Shown here one piece after another: positions 1 through 7,349 of a stretch of 64,000 bases of DNA (positions within the stretch are counted from its first letter, which is position 1; every line of letters begins with the position of its first letter). Position numbers and translations under genes: made by a program. The stretch comes from Rathayibacter sp. VKM Ac-2857 (GTDB taxonomy: Bacteria; Actinomycetota; Actinomycetes; Actinomycetales; Microbacteriaceae). The notes beneath the pieces were generated by a model, which had not been told where the DNA came from, searched no databases, and was given only the letters and a program-made list of their open reading frames with translations. The stretch covers positions 514,353-578,352 of the forward strand of contig NZ_JABMLE010000002.1 of assembly GCF_013205025.1 (NCBI RefSeq), given 5' to 3'.

Positions 1-2058
1 CTTGATGCCCTTGCGCCAGGCGTAGATCTGCGCGCGGTTGATGTCGCGGGTGGTCGCGGTGTCCTTGAAGAACAGCGTCAGCGAGAGGCCCTGGTCGACG
101 TGCTGCGTCGCCGCGGCGTAGGTGTCGATGATCTTCTCGTAGCCGATCTCGTACGCGTCCTGGTAGTACTCCAGGTTGTCGTTCGTCATGAACGGCGCCG
201 GGTAGTAGACGCGGCCGAGCTTGCCCTCCTTGCGGATCTCGATCTTCGACGCGATCGGGTGGATCGAGGACGTCGAGTTGTTGATGTACGAGATCGAGCC
301 GGTCGGCGGGACGGCCTGCAGGTTCTGGTTGTAGATGCCGTGCTCCATGACCGAGGCCTTGAGCGCACGCCAGTCGTCCTGGGTGGGGACGGCGATGCCG
401 GCCTCGGAGAAGAGGCGGGAGACGCGCTCGGTGGAGGGCGCCCACTCCTTCTCGGTGTAGGTGTCGAAGAACTCACCCGAGGCGTACTTCGAGTCGGCGA
501 AACCGTCGAAGGTGGTGCCGCGCTCGATCGAGATGCTGTTAGAGGCGCGCAGGGCGTGGAAGAGCACCGAGTAGAAGTAGATGTTGGTGAAGTCGATGCC
601 CTCCTCGGATCCGTAGTGGATCCGCTCGCGGGCGAGGTAGCCGTGCAGGTTCATCTGGCCGAGGCCGATGGCGTGCGACTTGTCGTTGCCGTCCTCGATG
701 GAGCGCACCGAGGTGATGTGCGACTGGTCGGACACCGAGGTGAGGCCGCGGATCGCGGTCTCGATGGTGCGGCCGAAGTCGGGCGAGTCCATCGTCAGCG
801 CGATGTTCAGCGAGCCGAGGTTGCAGGAGATGTCCTTGCCGATGCTGTTGTAGGAGAGGTCCTCGTTGTAGGTCGTGGGGGTGTTGACCTGGAGGATCTC
901 GGAGCACAGGTTGGACATGTTGATGCGGCCCTTGATCGGGTTCGCCTTGTTCACCGTGTCCTCGAACACGATGTAGGGGTAGCCCGACTCGAACTGGATC
1001 TCCGCGATGGTCTGGAAGAACTCGCGCGCCGAGATCTTGGTCTTCTTGATGCGCGGGTCGTCGACCATCTCGCGGTACTTCTCGGAGATCGAGATGTCGC
1101 CGAAGGGCAGGCCGTAGACGCGCTCGACGTCGTACGGGGAGAAGAGGTACATGTCCTCGTTGTTCTTCGCGAGCTCGAACGTGATGTCGGGCACGACGAC
1201 GCCGAGGGAGAGCGTCTTGATGCGGATCTTCTCGTCGGCGTTCTCGCGCTTGGTGTCGAGGAAGCGCAGGATGTCCGGGTGGTGCGCCGAGAGGTACACC
1301 GCTCCCGCACCCTGGCGGGCGCCGAGCTGGTTCGCGTAGCTGAAGCTGTCCTCGAGGAGCTTCATCACGGGGATGATGCCCGAGGACTGGTTCTCGATCT
1401 GCTTGATCGGCGCGCCGGCCTCGCGGATGTTGGAGAGCGAGAGGGCGACGCCGCCGCCGCGCTTGGAGAGCTGCAGCGCGGAGTTGATGCCGCGGGCGAT
1501 CGACTCCATGTTGTCCTCGATGCGGAGGAGGAAGCAGGAGACGAGCTCGCCGCGCTGGGCCTTGCCCGTGTTGAGGAAGGTGGGGGTCGCGGGCTGGAAG
1601 CGGCCGGCCACGATCTCCTCGACGAGGGCGATCGCGAGCTTCTCGTCGCCCTGGGCGAGGCCGAGGGCCGACATGACGACGCGGTCCTCGAAGCGCTCGA
1701 GGTAGCGCTTCCCGTCGAAGGTCTTCAGCGTGTACGACGTGTAGTACTTGAAGGCGCCGAGGAAGGTCGCGAAGCGGAACTTCTTCGAGTAGGCGAGGTC
1801 GTTCAGCTCCTGGATGAAGTCGAACGAGTACTGGTCGAGGACGGCCTTCTCGTAGTACTCCTTCTCGACCAGGTAGTCGAGGCGCTCCTTGAGGGAGTGG
1901 AAGAAGACGGTGTTCTGGTTGACGTGCTGCAGGAAGTACTCGCGCGCCGCCTCGCGGTCCTTGTCGAACTGGATCTCCCCGTTCGGGCCGTACAGGTTCA
2001 GCATCGCGTTGAGCGAGTGGTAGTCCATCTGCGCGGCGTCCCGGGGGGCGTCGATCAC
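1..2058 (-). CDS. nrdE: Ribonucleotide reductase class Ib, large subunit NrdE (partial, 3' end cut off)
   Basis: Alpha subunit of the class Ib ribonucleotide reductase, which reduces ribonucleoside diphosphates to deoxyribonucleotides in the cytoplasm. Near the N-terminus it reads [46 protein letters not shown] and the catalytic-type NLCSEI motif follow in order. It leaves the left edge in [16 protein letters not shown], so about 30 residues of a usual ~715 are missing. The start chosen is GTG at 2058, which overlaps the nrdI stop as GTGA; the in-frame ATG at 2028 is the alternative. It is third in nrdHIE. nrdF, the radical-generating subunit, would be expected just past the left edge. Confidence 0.95.
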   Translation of the reverse strand, partial: MIDAPRDAAQMDYHSLNAMLNLYGPNGEIQFDKDREAAREYFLQHVNQNTVFFHSLKERLDYLVEKEYYEKAVLDQYSFDFIQELNDLAYSKKFRFATFLGAFKYYTSYTLKTFDGKRYLERFEDRVVMSALGLAQGDEKLAIALVEEIVAGRFQPATPTFLNTGKAQRGELVSCFLLRIEDNMESIARGINSALQLSKRGGGVALSLSNIREAGAPIKQIENQSSGIIPVMKLLEDSFSYANQLGARQGAGAVYLSAHHPDILRFLDTKRENADEKIRIKTLSLGVVVPDITFELAKNNEDMYLFSPYDVERVYGLPFGDISISEKYREMVDDPRIKKTKISAREFFQTIAEIQFESGYPYIVFEDTVNKANPIKGRINMSNLCSEILQVNTPTTYNEDLSYNSIGKDISCNLGSLNIALTMDSPDFGRTIETAIRGLTSVSDQSHITSVRSIEDGNDKSHAIGLGQMNLHGYLARERIHYGSEEGIDFTNIYFYSVLFHALRASNSISIERGTTFDGFADSKYASGEFFDTYTEKEWAPSTERVSRLFSEAGIAVPTQDDWRALKASVMEHGIYNQNLQAVPPTGSISYINNSTSSIHPIASKIEIRKEGKLGRVYYPAPFMTNDNLEYYQDAYEIGYEKIIDTYAAATQHVDQGLSLTLFFKDTATTRDINRAQIYAWRKGIK

Positions 2059-2471
2059 TGCTGCGTCCAAAACGAGTCCAATCCTTCGTCGACGGCGCGG
2101 ACGTCGTCGGGTGTGCCGAATACTTCGAAACGGTAGAGGTGCGGCACCTCGCACTTGCGGGCGATGATGTCGCCGGCGAGGCAGTAGGCCTCGCCGAAGT
2201 TGGTGTTGCCGGCGCCGATGACGCCGCGGAGCAGGGCGCGGTTGCGCGGGACGTTCAGGAAGCGGATGACCTGCTTGGGGACCGCTCCCCCGCCGTTCCC
2301 CCCGCCGTAGGTGGGGAGCACGAGCACGTACGGCTCGTCGACGTGGAGCGTGTCGACCGCGGCGCCGTCCCGCCGGGAGTGCAGGGGGATCTGCTGCGCG
2401 GGCCGCCCGAGCTTCTGCATGAAGCGGTGGGTGTTGCCCGAGCTGCTCGAGAAGTACACGAGTCCGCTCAT
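2055..2471 (-). CDS. nrdI: NrdI flavodoxin-like protein of class Ib ribonucleotide reductase
   Basis: Small FMN-binding flavodoxin-like protein (138 residues) that supplies the oxidant for assembling the dimanganese-tyrosyl radical cofactor of NrdF. The N-terminal [16 protein letters not shown] is the phosphate-binding loop region. [20 protein letters not shown] and the [18 protein letters not shown] segment are typical of NrdI. ATG at 2471 gives the normal N-terminus MSGLVYFSS; the open frame runs further upstream, but the extra sequence is low-complexity and falls in the intergenic hairpin region. It overlaps nrdE by 4 bp, so the two are probably translationally coupled. It is separated from nrdH by 250 bp containing a long structured repeat. 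Confidence 0.95.
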   Translation of the reverse strand: MSGLVYFSSSSGNTHRFMQKLGRPAQQIPLHSRRDGAAVDTLHVDEPYVLVLPTYGGGNGGGAVPKQVIRFLNVPRNRALLRGVIGAGNTNFGEAYCLAGDIIARKCEVPHLYRFEVFGTPDDVRAVDEGLDSFWTQQ

Positions 2472-2623
2472 CGCACGCCTCCCCCCGTCTTTCCGTCGTC
2501 CGCCCTCTCGGGCCTTGCGGACCCGCTCCCGCGGATCCTCCGCCGGCCCGGGGCAGAACCTGCACACCCGGACCGGCGAAGCTGTGTGCTCTGCTCCTCC
2601 CGCTGCATCCCCATCAGCACCCG

Positions 2624-2727
2624 CTCTGGGGCGGCTGGATGGTGAGCTGCAAGGCGGAGGAGGAAGCCGTAGCTGCGCTACGGCGCCCGACGACAACGCC
2701 GCAGATCGCCGTCCAGACGCCTCAGAG
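2624..2727 (-). repeat. Structured dispersed repeat, copy 1 (long imperfect hairpin, nrdH-nrdI)
   Basis: A 104-nt sequence folds into one long interrupted hairpin. The outer arm 2624-2640 pairs with 2711-2727 (16 of 17, counting G-T wobbles). The next helix, 2641-2650 with 2701-2710, pairs 9 of 10. GGCG pairs with CGCC after an AA bulge, and an 8-bp apical stem (GCCGTAGC/GCTACGGC) closes a 3-nt loop. The 70-nt core 2641-2710 aligns without gaps to 6061-6130. It covers the last codons and stop of nrdH, so it would be transcribed in the nrdHIE mRNA. Attenuation, RNA processing or a mobile palindrome are all possible. Confidence 0.8.
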
Positions 2728-2940
2728 AGCGGAGATCTTGTCGGGGCGGAAGCCGGACCAGTGATCGTCGTCCGTGATGACGACCGGCGCCTGGAGGTAG
2801 CCGAGGGCCTTGACGGCGTCGAGGGCCTTCTCGTCGACGGAGAGGTCGAAGATCTCGTAGTCGATGCCCTTGCTGTCGAGGGCCCGGTAGGTCGCGGTGC
2901 ACTGCACGCAGGAGGGCTTGGTGTAGACCGTCACAGCCAT
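2722..2940 (-). CDS. nrdH: NrdH glutaredoxin-like redoxin
   Basis: A 72-residue glutaredoxin-like protein with thioredoxin-like activity that delivers electrons to NrdE. The active site CVQC lies at residues 11-14 in [14 protein letters not shown], and the substrate-side motif WSGFRPDKI near the C-terminus is diagnostic of NrdH. It is first gene of the nrdHIE operon, with AAGGA just upstream of the ATG at 2940. The stop codon lies inside the base of the 104-nt hairpin described separately. The protein ends at SAL, a few residues earlier than many homologues; whether the repeat trimmed the gene is inference. Confidence 0.95.
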   Translation of the reverse strand: MAVTVYTKPSCVQCTATYRALDSKGIDYEIFDLSVDEKALDAVKALGYLQAPVVITDDDHWSGFRPDKISAL

Positions 2941-3110
2941 GGGTGTCGTCCTTTCGGAAGGAGGTGTCCCGAGGGCCGGATCCGGTGCCGCGCCGGGGGT
3001 CCGGGCGGGCGGGGAGGCGGTCGTGGGGAGTTCTGATGTGGGGTGGTGCGGGGCGCTCGGCGACCGAGCGGCGGTGCCGGCGGGGCTCTCGGCCCGACCT
3101 GCTCAGCAAT

Positions 3111-3154
3111 ACTACATATAGTGGGCCGCCCGGCGGCAGCCCACTAGGAGTAGT
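3111..3154. promoter_or_regulatory. Candidate paired NrdR boxes
   Basis: ACTACATATAGTGG (3111-3124) closely resembles the known NrdR box (consensus acaCWATATWtGtgt-like, core CTATATAG-type). A weaker partner, CCACTAGGAGTAGT, lies at 3141-3154. Their centres are 30 bp apart, close to the three-turn spacing typical of NrdR box pairs. They lie 170-215 bp upstream of nrdH, where an NrdR-controlled promoter would be expected. Confidence 0.65.
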
Positions 3155-3170
3155 AGTTACATCCGTGTAG

Positions 3171-3266
3171 TTATCCACCGGTCCTCCCCCGATCCATCCA
3201 CAGGCCGGGGCCCGCGGACCCGCGGAAGGACGCGGATCTTCCGGAGTTATCCACCGCTGTGGACAG
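3171..3266. promoter_or_regulatory. Cluster of DnaA-box-like sites upstream of nrdHIE
   Basis: Four sites resemble the DnaA box TTATCCACA. TTATCCACC occurs at 3171-3179 and again at 3247-3255, each one mismatch away. CCATCCACA is at 3194-3202, and on the other strand CTGTCCACA is at 3258-3266. They lie just upstream of the candidate NrdR boxes. DnaA control of nrd genes is established in E. coli; it is only inferred here. Confidence 0.45.
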
Positions 3267-3488
3267 TCGCGACGGGTTCCCTGGGTACAACGTTCCCCGG
3301 CGTGTCGGCATGCCCGACATGCGGGTGCCCGGGCGCGATCGGACCACTACATGTGGGGGTCGTGCCGCTGCCGGGGCCATACGTCGACGGTACGTCCGAC
3401 CACCGACATCCGCCCGGTCGCGGAGGGCCGCTGACCGGTCGGCGACGAGCCGTCCGACGGCTCGGCGAACGCGCTCGGGAGGCGCGGC

Positions 3489-4583
3489 TCAGGAGGCGCG
3501 CGCCAGCTCCGCCGCGACCGCGCGCAGGTGCGGCAGCGGGTCGGCGATGGCCGCCGCCGCCGAGCCGGCCGCCTCGGTGAGCGAGGCCGCCGCGGCGAAC
3601 GCGGTGGTCGGCGCCTGGATCGCGCCGGCGACGAGCATCGCCCTGGCACCCGCCGCCACCGCCAGCCCGAGCAGGTAGGAGGGGACCTTGCCCGCCATCG
3701 ACTGCGCGTCGAAGCGGCCCTCGCCGGTGAGCACGACGTCGGCGCCGGCGACGAGTGCCGGGAGTCCGAGCGCCTCGCCGACCGCGGCCGAGCCGGGAGC
3801 CAGGCGCGCGCCCCAGGCGAGCAGGCCGAAGCCGGTGCCGCCGGCCGCGCCGGTGCCCGCCTCCTCCGGGTCGGCGTCGAGGTGCGCCGCGAGGTGGCGG
3901 AGGCCGTCGTCGAGGCGGAGCACGTCGTCGAGGCCGGCGCCCTTCTGCGGTCCGAAGACGTGCGCGGCCCCGGAGTCGCCGAGCAGCGGGTTGGTGACGT
4001 CGCTGAGGATGCGCGCGCCGCCCGCGGGCACGGGGCGCAGCGCGTGCCGGTCGACGACCGCGAGCTCGTGCAGCGCGCCGCCGCCGTCGCCGAGGTCGTG
4101 CCCGGAGACGGTGAGGAAGCGCGCGCCGAGCTCGCGCAGGGCTCCGACGCCGCCGTCGGTCGAGGAGCTGCCGCCGATCGCGAGCAGGAGCGCCCGGGCT
4201 CCGGCGTCGAGCGCGGCGGCGATCGCCCGGCCGAAGCCGCGGGTGTGCGCGGTGAGCGGGCGCAGCGGGTCGAGCAGCGTGATGCCGCTCGCAGAGGCCA
4301 GCTCGACGACCGCGGTGCCGTCCGGCAGCAGCAGCCAGGACGTCTCGACGGGGCGGTCGTCGGGGCCGACCACGGTGAGACTGTGGCGCTGCGCCTCCGG
4401 CACCGCGACCGCGAAGGCGTCGACCGTGCCCTCGCCGCCGTCGGCCATCGGAGCGAGCACCACGTCGTCGCCCGGCCGCACGCTGCGCCAGCCCTCGGCG
4501 AGCGCCTCCGCCACCTCGACGGCGGTCGCCGACCCCTTGAAGGAGTCGGGCGCGATGATCACTCTCAGGGCTCCGCTGCTCAT
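3489..4583 (-). CDS. Glycerate kinase (GarK/GlxK family)
   Basis: Predicted ATP-dependent kinase of D-glycerate (364 residues; the family is usually ~370-380), feeding glycerate into glycolysis. The N-terminus reads IIAPDSFKGSATAVEVAEAL, the family signature. PMADGGEGTVDAF, IGGSSSTDGGVGAL and VLTGEGRFDAQSMAGKVP follow in canonical order. ATG at 4583 places the conserved strand near the N-terminus; the longer open frame upstream lacks family sequence. The gene appears monocistronic, convergent to none and divergent from the DUF559 gene. The 2- versus 3-phosphoglycerate product cannot be told from sequence. Confidence 0.92.
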   Translation of the reverse strand: MSSGALRVIIAPDSFKGSATAVEVAEALAEGWRSVRPGDDVVLAPMADGGEGTVDAFAVAVPEAQRHSLTVVGPDDRPVETSWLLLPDGTAVVELASASGITLLDPLRPLTAHTRGFGRAIAAALDAGARALLLAIGGSSSTDGGVGALRELGARFLTVSGHDLGDGGGALHELAVVDRHALRPVPAGGARILSDVTNPLLGDSGAAHVFGPQKGAGLDDVLRLDDGLRHLAAHLDADPEEAGTGAAGGTGFGLLAWGARLAPGSAAVGEALGLPALVAGADVVLTGEGRFDAQSMAGKVPSYLLGLAVAAGARAMLVAGAIQAPTTAFAAAASLTEAAGSAAAAIADPLPHLRAVAAELARAS

Positions 4584-4740
4584 GCGCTCCAGTCTGGCAG
4601 CGCGCCGCCCGGACGCGGACAGGCCGCGAGCGGACGCCCGAAGGGGTGCAGGCATGCAGCAGGGCCCGTTCCGCGTCCACTCGCGCGCCGCCTGTGGACA
4701 ACGCGAGCGGGCCTCTCCAGCCTTCGGGCAGGATGGCGCG

Positions 4741-5667
4741 ATGCCGCGGCCCGCACCCCTTCCTCCCGCACTCGCGGGCCGGGCGTTCTCGGTGCGGGAC
4801 GCGCTGGCAGCGGGGGTCGGCATCGAGCGGCTGCGCGCGAGCGATCTCGAGGCGCCGTTCCGGGGAGTCCGCGTTCCCCGGGGCGAGGCCGTGACCGTGG
4901 CTCAGCGCGCTCGCGCCTACGCGACCGTCATGGAGGGGGCGGTCTTCTGCGGCATCACCGCCGCCCGACTGTGGCCGCTCGATCTGCAGCGGGAACCGCC
5001 GGGCGAGCCGCTGCACGTCGCGGTGCGGCCGCCGGCCCACGCTCCGCGCGGACGCGGTCTCATCGGCCACTCCCTCGGGGACCCCCGGCTGCGCGCCGTC
5101 CGCCGCGGCGGACTCCTCCTCGCGGACGGAGCGAGTCTGTTCCTCCAGCTCGCCTCCGTGCTGTCGCTGGAGGACCTCGTCGCCGTCGGCGATGCGCTGG
5201 TGCTGGCCCCGGTCCGGCCTCGACCGGGGCGACCGTGGGTTCCGCTGCGCGAGCTGCGGAGGCGGATCGAGGGTCACGAGGGGCGGGGCGCCCGCGCGGC
5301 CCGACGTGCGCTGGAGCTCGTCCGCGAAGGTGCGGAGTCGCGTCGCGAGACCCTCCTGCGCCTCGCGCTCGCAGCCGCCGGTCTCCCCGAGCCCGAGCTG
5401 CAGGCGGAGCTCTTCGACGCCGACGGGAGGATCGGGCGGGTCGACCTGCTGTTCCGCCGGTGGCGGGTGGTCGTCGAGTACGAGGGCGACCACCATCGCA
5501 CCGACCGAGCGCAGTGGGACCGCGACCTGATCCGCTACGAGCGCCTCGCCGCCGCCGGGTGGACCGTCGTGCGCATCGCCTCCGCCTCCTTCGACGCGGA
5601 CCTCTCCGGCTGCGCTGACCGCGTCCGCCGAGCCCTGCTGGCCGGCGGCTGGCGCCCGTCCCGCTGA
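4741..5667 (+). CDS. DUF559 (Vsr-like endonuclease fold) protein
   Basis: A 308-residue protein of a type common in Actinobacteria. The first ~230 residues contain a helical part and the string GITAARLWPLDL, reminiscent of the AbiEi-like N-terminal regions often seen in this group. The C-terminus carries a DUF559 domain: GRIGRVDLLFRRWRVVVEYEG, then DHHRTDRAQWDRD and RLAAAGWTVVRI. The Asp of RVDLLF and the Glu of VEYEG are candidate metal ligands of a PD-(D/E)XK/Vsr-like nuclease fold. No partner gene is adjacent. Nuclease activity is inferred from fold only, and the biological role is unknown. Confidence 0.8.
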   Translation: MPRPAPLPPALAGRAFSVRDALAAGVGIERLRASDLEAPFRGVRVPRGEAVTVAQRARAYATVMEGAVFCGITAARLWPLDLQREPPGEPLHVAVRPPAHAPRGRGLIGHSLGDPRLRAVRRGGLLLADGASLFLQLASVLSLEDLVAVGDALVLAPVRPRPGRPWVPLRELRRRIEGHEGRGARAARRALELVREGAESRRETLLRLALAAAGLPEPELQAELFDADGRIGRVDLLFRRWRVVVEYEGDHHRTDRAQWDRDLIRYERLAAAGWTVVRIASASFDADLSGCADRVRRALLAGGWRPSR

Positions 5668-6042
5668 CCGCACTCGTCCCGCCGCGTCCACTCGCAGACC
5701 GACTCGCCAGCAGCTTCACGAACAGACGCCGAACGGGCTCCGGCTCGCGCACACAGCCCGTTCTGCGTCCATTCGACGTCCACACGCCGCACGAACGGAC
5801 GCGAACTGGGGGCCGACACTCGCGCATGCCCCGGCACGCGTCCACTCGCGGATCGACCCGTCGCCGCCTCCTCGAAGAGACTCGACATGGGGTCCGTCTC
5901 GTGCGCAGACCCCCGCACGCGTCCACTCGACGGCCACGGCCCGCACGAATGGACCCGATCGGGGCGCAGGTAGACGTGCAGACCCCATCGCGCATCCGAT
6001 GGTTCCCACGGCGGGCGGCAGGCGGCCCGACTCCGGCAAACC
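5668..6042. repeat. Decayed short interspersed repeats
   Basis: No credible gene. The stretch contains several degenerate copies of an approximately 75-bp motif that reads either GCGTCCACTCG or its complement-like CGAACGGACGCGAA. Copies of the GCGTCCA motif are near 5687, 5766, 5838 and 5919. Related wording recurs at about 4665 and in 17640-17930. The copies are too diverged to give exact unit borders. Confidence 0.5.
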
Positions 6043-6148
6043 GCCCGCGGGTCTCCGCGCGGTGAGCCGCAAGGCGGAGGAGGGCGCGATACCGGCGGTA
6101 TCGCGCCCGACGACAACGCCGCGGATCGCCGTGCGGAGGCCCGCGGGC
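6043..6148 (-). repeat. Structured dispersed repeat, copy 2 (3' end of HemD-like gene)
   Basis: A 106-nt partner of the repeat at 2624-2727. The core 6061-6130 matches 2641-2710 in length and at most positions outside the apical stem. The apical stem here is GCGATACC/GGTATCGC extended by two G-C pairs, so base pairing is kept although the sequence differs. The outer arms (6043-6060 with 6131-6148) pair almost perfectly but are unlike those of copy 1. The hairpin begins immediately after the TAG stop (6149-6151) of the minus-strand gene. Confidence 0.8.
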
Positions 6149-7330
6149 CTAAAGCGGAGTGGCGAGGCGGAAGCCGCGCTTGATCACGGTGGCGACGAGG
6201 CGGGGCTCCGGGAGGGCCTGGCGGAGGCGGCTGATCGCGACGTCGACGGCGTGGTCGTCGAGGGGCTCGGGGGCGGCGGCGGCGAGGACGGCGCGGGCGA
6301 CGGTGGCGCCCTCGGCGGCGACCAGGGTGCGGAAGAGGGCGAGGGCGACGGGGGTGAGGGCGACGCGGGTGCCCGCGAGCACCGCGTGCCGACCGCGCAG
6401 CTCGAGGGGGCCGAAGTCGGTGTCGATGCGGGGGGCGGACTGCTCGAGGTGCTCGCAGGTGAGGCGGATGAGCGCGCCCATCCGGAAGCGGTCGGGGACG
6501 ATCGGCAGAATCTGCGCCTCGACGAGCGGGGCGGCGGTGACCGGGCCGACGGCGGCCGCGACGACGGTCTCGCGGAAGGCGGCCTGGAGCTCGTCGAGCC
6601 GGCCGGCCGCCTCCGCGACGGTGAACAGCGCCTCGACGGCGGGCGCGCTGGTGAAGGTGACGGCGTCGAGGCCGCCGCAGCAGATCGCCTCGATCAGCCG
6701 GAGGACGCGGGCCGAGTCCTCGTGCGCGCTCCAGCGGTAGGGGGCGGCGGTGAGGACGGTCGCGCCGGCGTCGGTGAGGCGCTGCAGCTGCGCCGGGTCG
6801 GTGAAGCCGTGCAGCTGGACCGCGACGGTGCGGCCGGCGGCGCCCTCGCGCAGGGCGAGGTCGACGAGGGAGGTGGTGGTCTCGCGCTCGCTCATGCCGT
6901 GGTCGTCGAGGCCGGCGGCGCGGATCGCCCCGCGCGCCTTCGGGCCGCGGACGAGGATCCGGGCGTCGGAGAGCGCGTCGGTCAGGTCGTCGCCGAGGCC
7001 CGCGGCGTCGGCCGCCTCGAGCCAGCGGCGCATGCCGTAGGAGGTGGTCGCGAGCAGGACGTCGGGGCGCGCGGCGACGATCGCGCGGGTCTCCGCCTCG
7101 AGGACGCCCTCGGTGTCGACGCCGCGCATCCGGATGGTGGGCGCGTGGGTGACGTCGGCGCCGCGGCGCTCGAAGGCGGCGATCAGGTCCTCGGAGCGGC
7201 GGTCGGAGGTGACGCCGATGCGGAAGCCGACGAGCTGGTCGGCGCGGAAGCCGGGCGACGCGGCGTCGGGATCGGGTCCGTCGGCGCCGGTCGCCGGCGC
7301 GCCGGCCGCTCTCGCCTCGGTGCCGGTCAT
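6149..7330 (-). CDS. Uroporphyrinogen-III synthase-like protein with C-terminal winged-helix domain
   Basis: A 393-residue two-domain protein. Residues ~30-290 match the HemD fold (GFRIGVTSDRRSEDLIAAFERRGA; TFTSAPAVEALF). Residues ~300-393 form an OmpR/PhoB-type DNA-binding domain (VALTPVALALFRTLVAAEG ... DVAISRLRQALPEPRLVATVIKRGFRL). Such fusions are known in Actinobacteria beside nitrite/nitrate assimilation genes and are usually treated as regulators. It lies 19 bp upstream of cobA's stop side, downstream in the nirB-cobA direction. Whether it still makes uroporphyrinogen III is unclear. Regulation of the neighbouring nitrate genes is inferred from position. Confidence 0.85.
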   Translation of the reverse strand: MTGTEARAAGAPATGADGPDPDAASPGFRADQLVGFRIGVTSDRRSEDLIAAFERRGADVTHAPTIRMRGVDTEGVLEAETRAIVAARPDVLLATTSYGMRRWLEAADAAGLGDDLTDALSDARILVRGPKARGAIRAAGLDDHGMSERETTTSLVDLALREGAAGRTVAVQLHGFTDPAQLQRLTDAGATVLTAAPYRWSAHEDSARVLRLIEAICCGGLDAVTFTSAPAVEALFTVAEAAGRLDELQAAFRETVVAAAVGPVTAAPLVEAQILPIVPDRFRMGALIRLTCEHLEQSAPRIDTDFGPLELRGRHAVLAGTRVALTPVALALFRTLVAAEGATVARAVLAAAAPEPLDDHAVDVAISRLRQALPEPRLVATVIKRGFRLATPL

Positions 7331-7349
7331 CAGCGGCCCCCTCGGGCGG

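Larger units (their letters stand above)
2941..3488. promoter_or_regulatory. Regulatory intergenic region upstream of nrdHIE
   Basis: This 548-bp gap holds no convincing gene. Its left part must carry the nrdHIE promoter (minus strand), and candidate NrdR and DnaA sites lie within it. An exact -10/-35 pair could not be fixed; AT-rich sequence around 3106-3120 is the likeliest promoter core. The right part (about 3280-3488), next to the glycerate kinase 3' end, shows nothing recognisable. Confidence 0.6.

Noticed and set aside
100-2136. A 678-residue plus-strand reading frame over the left end
   Set aside because: It is the antisense shadow of nrdE; its translation is Val/Leu/Asp/Arg-rich with no domain, while the minus strand encodes a clear NrdE.
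2941-3260. Chromosomal replication origin from clustered DnaA boxes
   Set aside because: No dnaA, dnaN or gidA/parAB neighbours, no AT-rich unwinding region, and only four imperfect boxes; a regulatory cluster is more likely.
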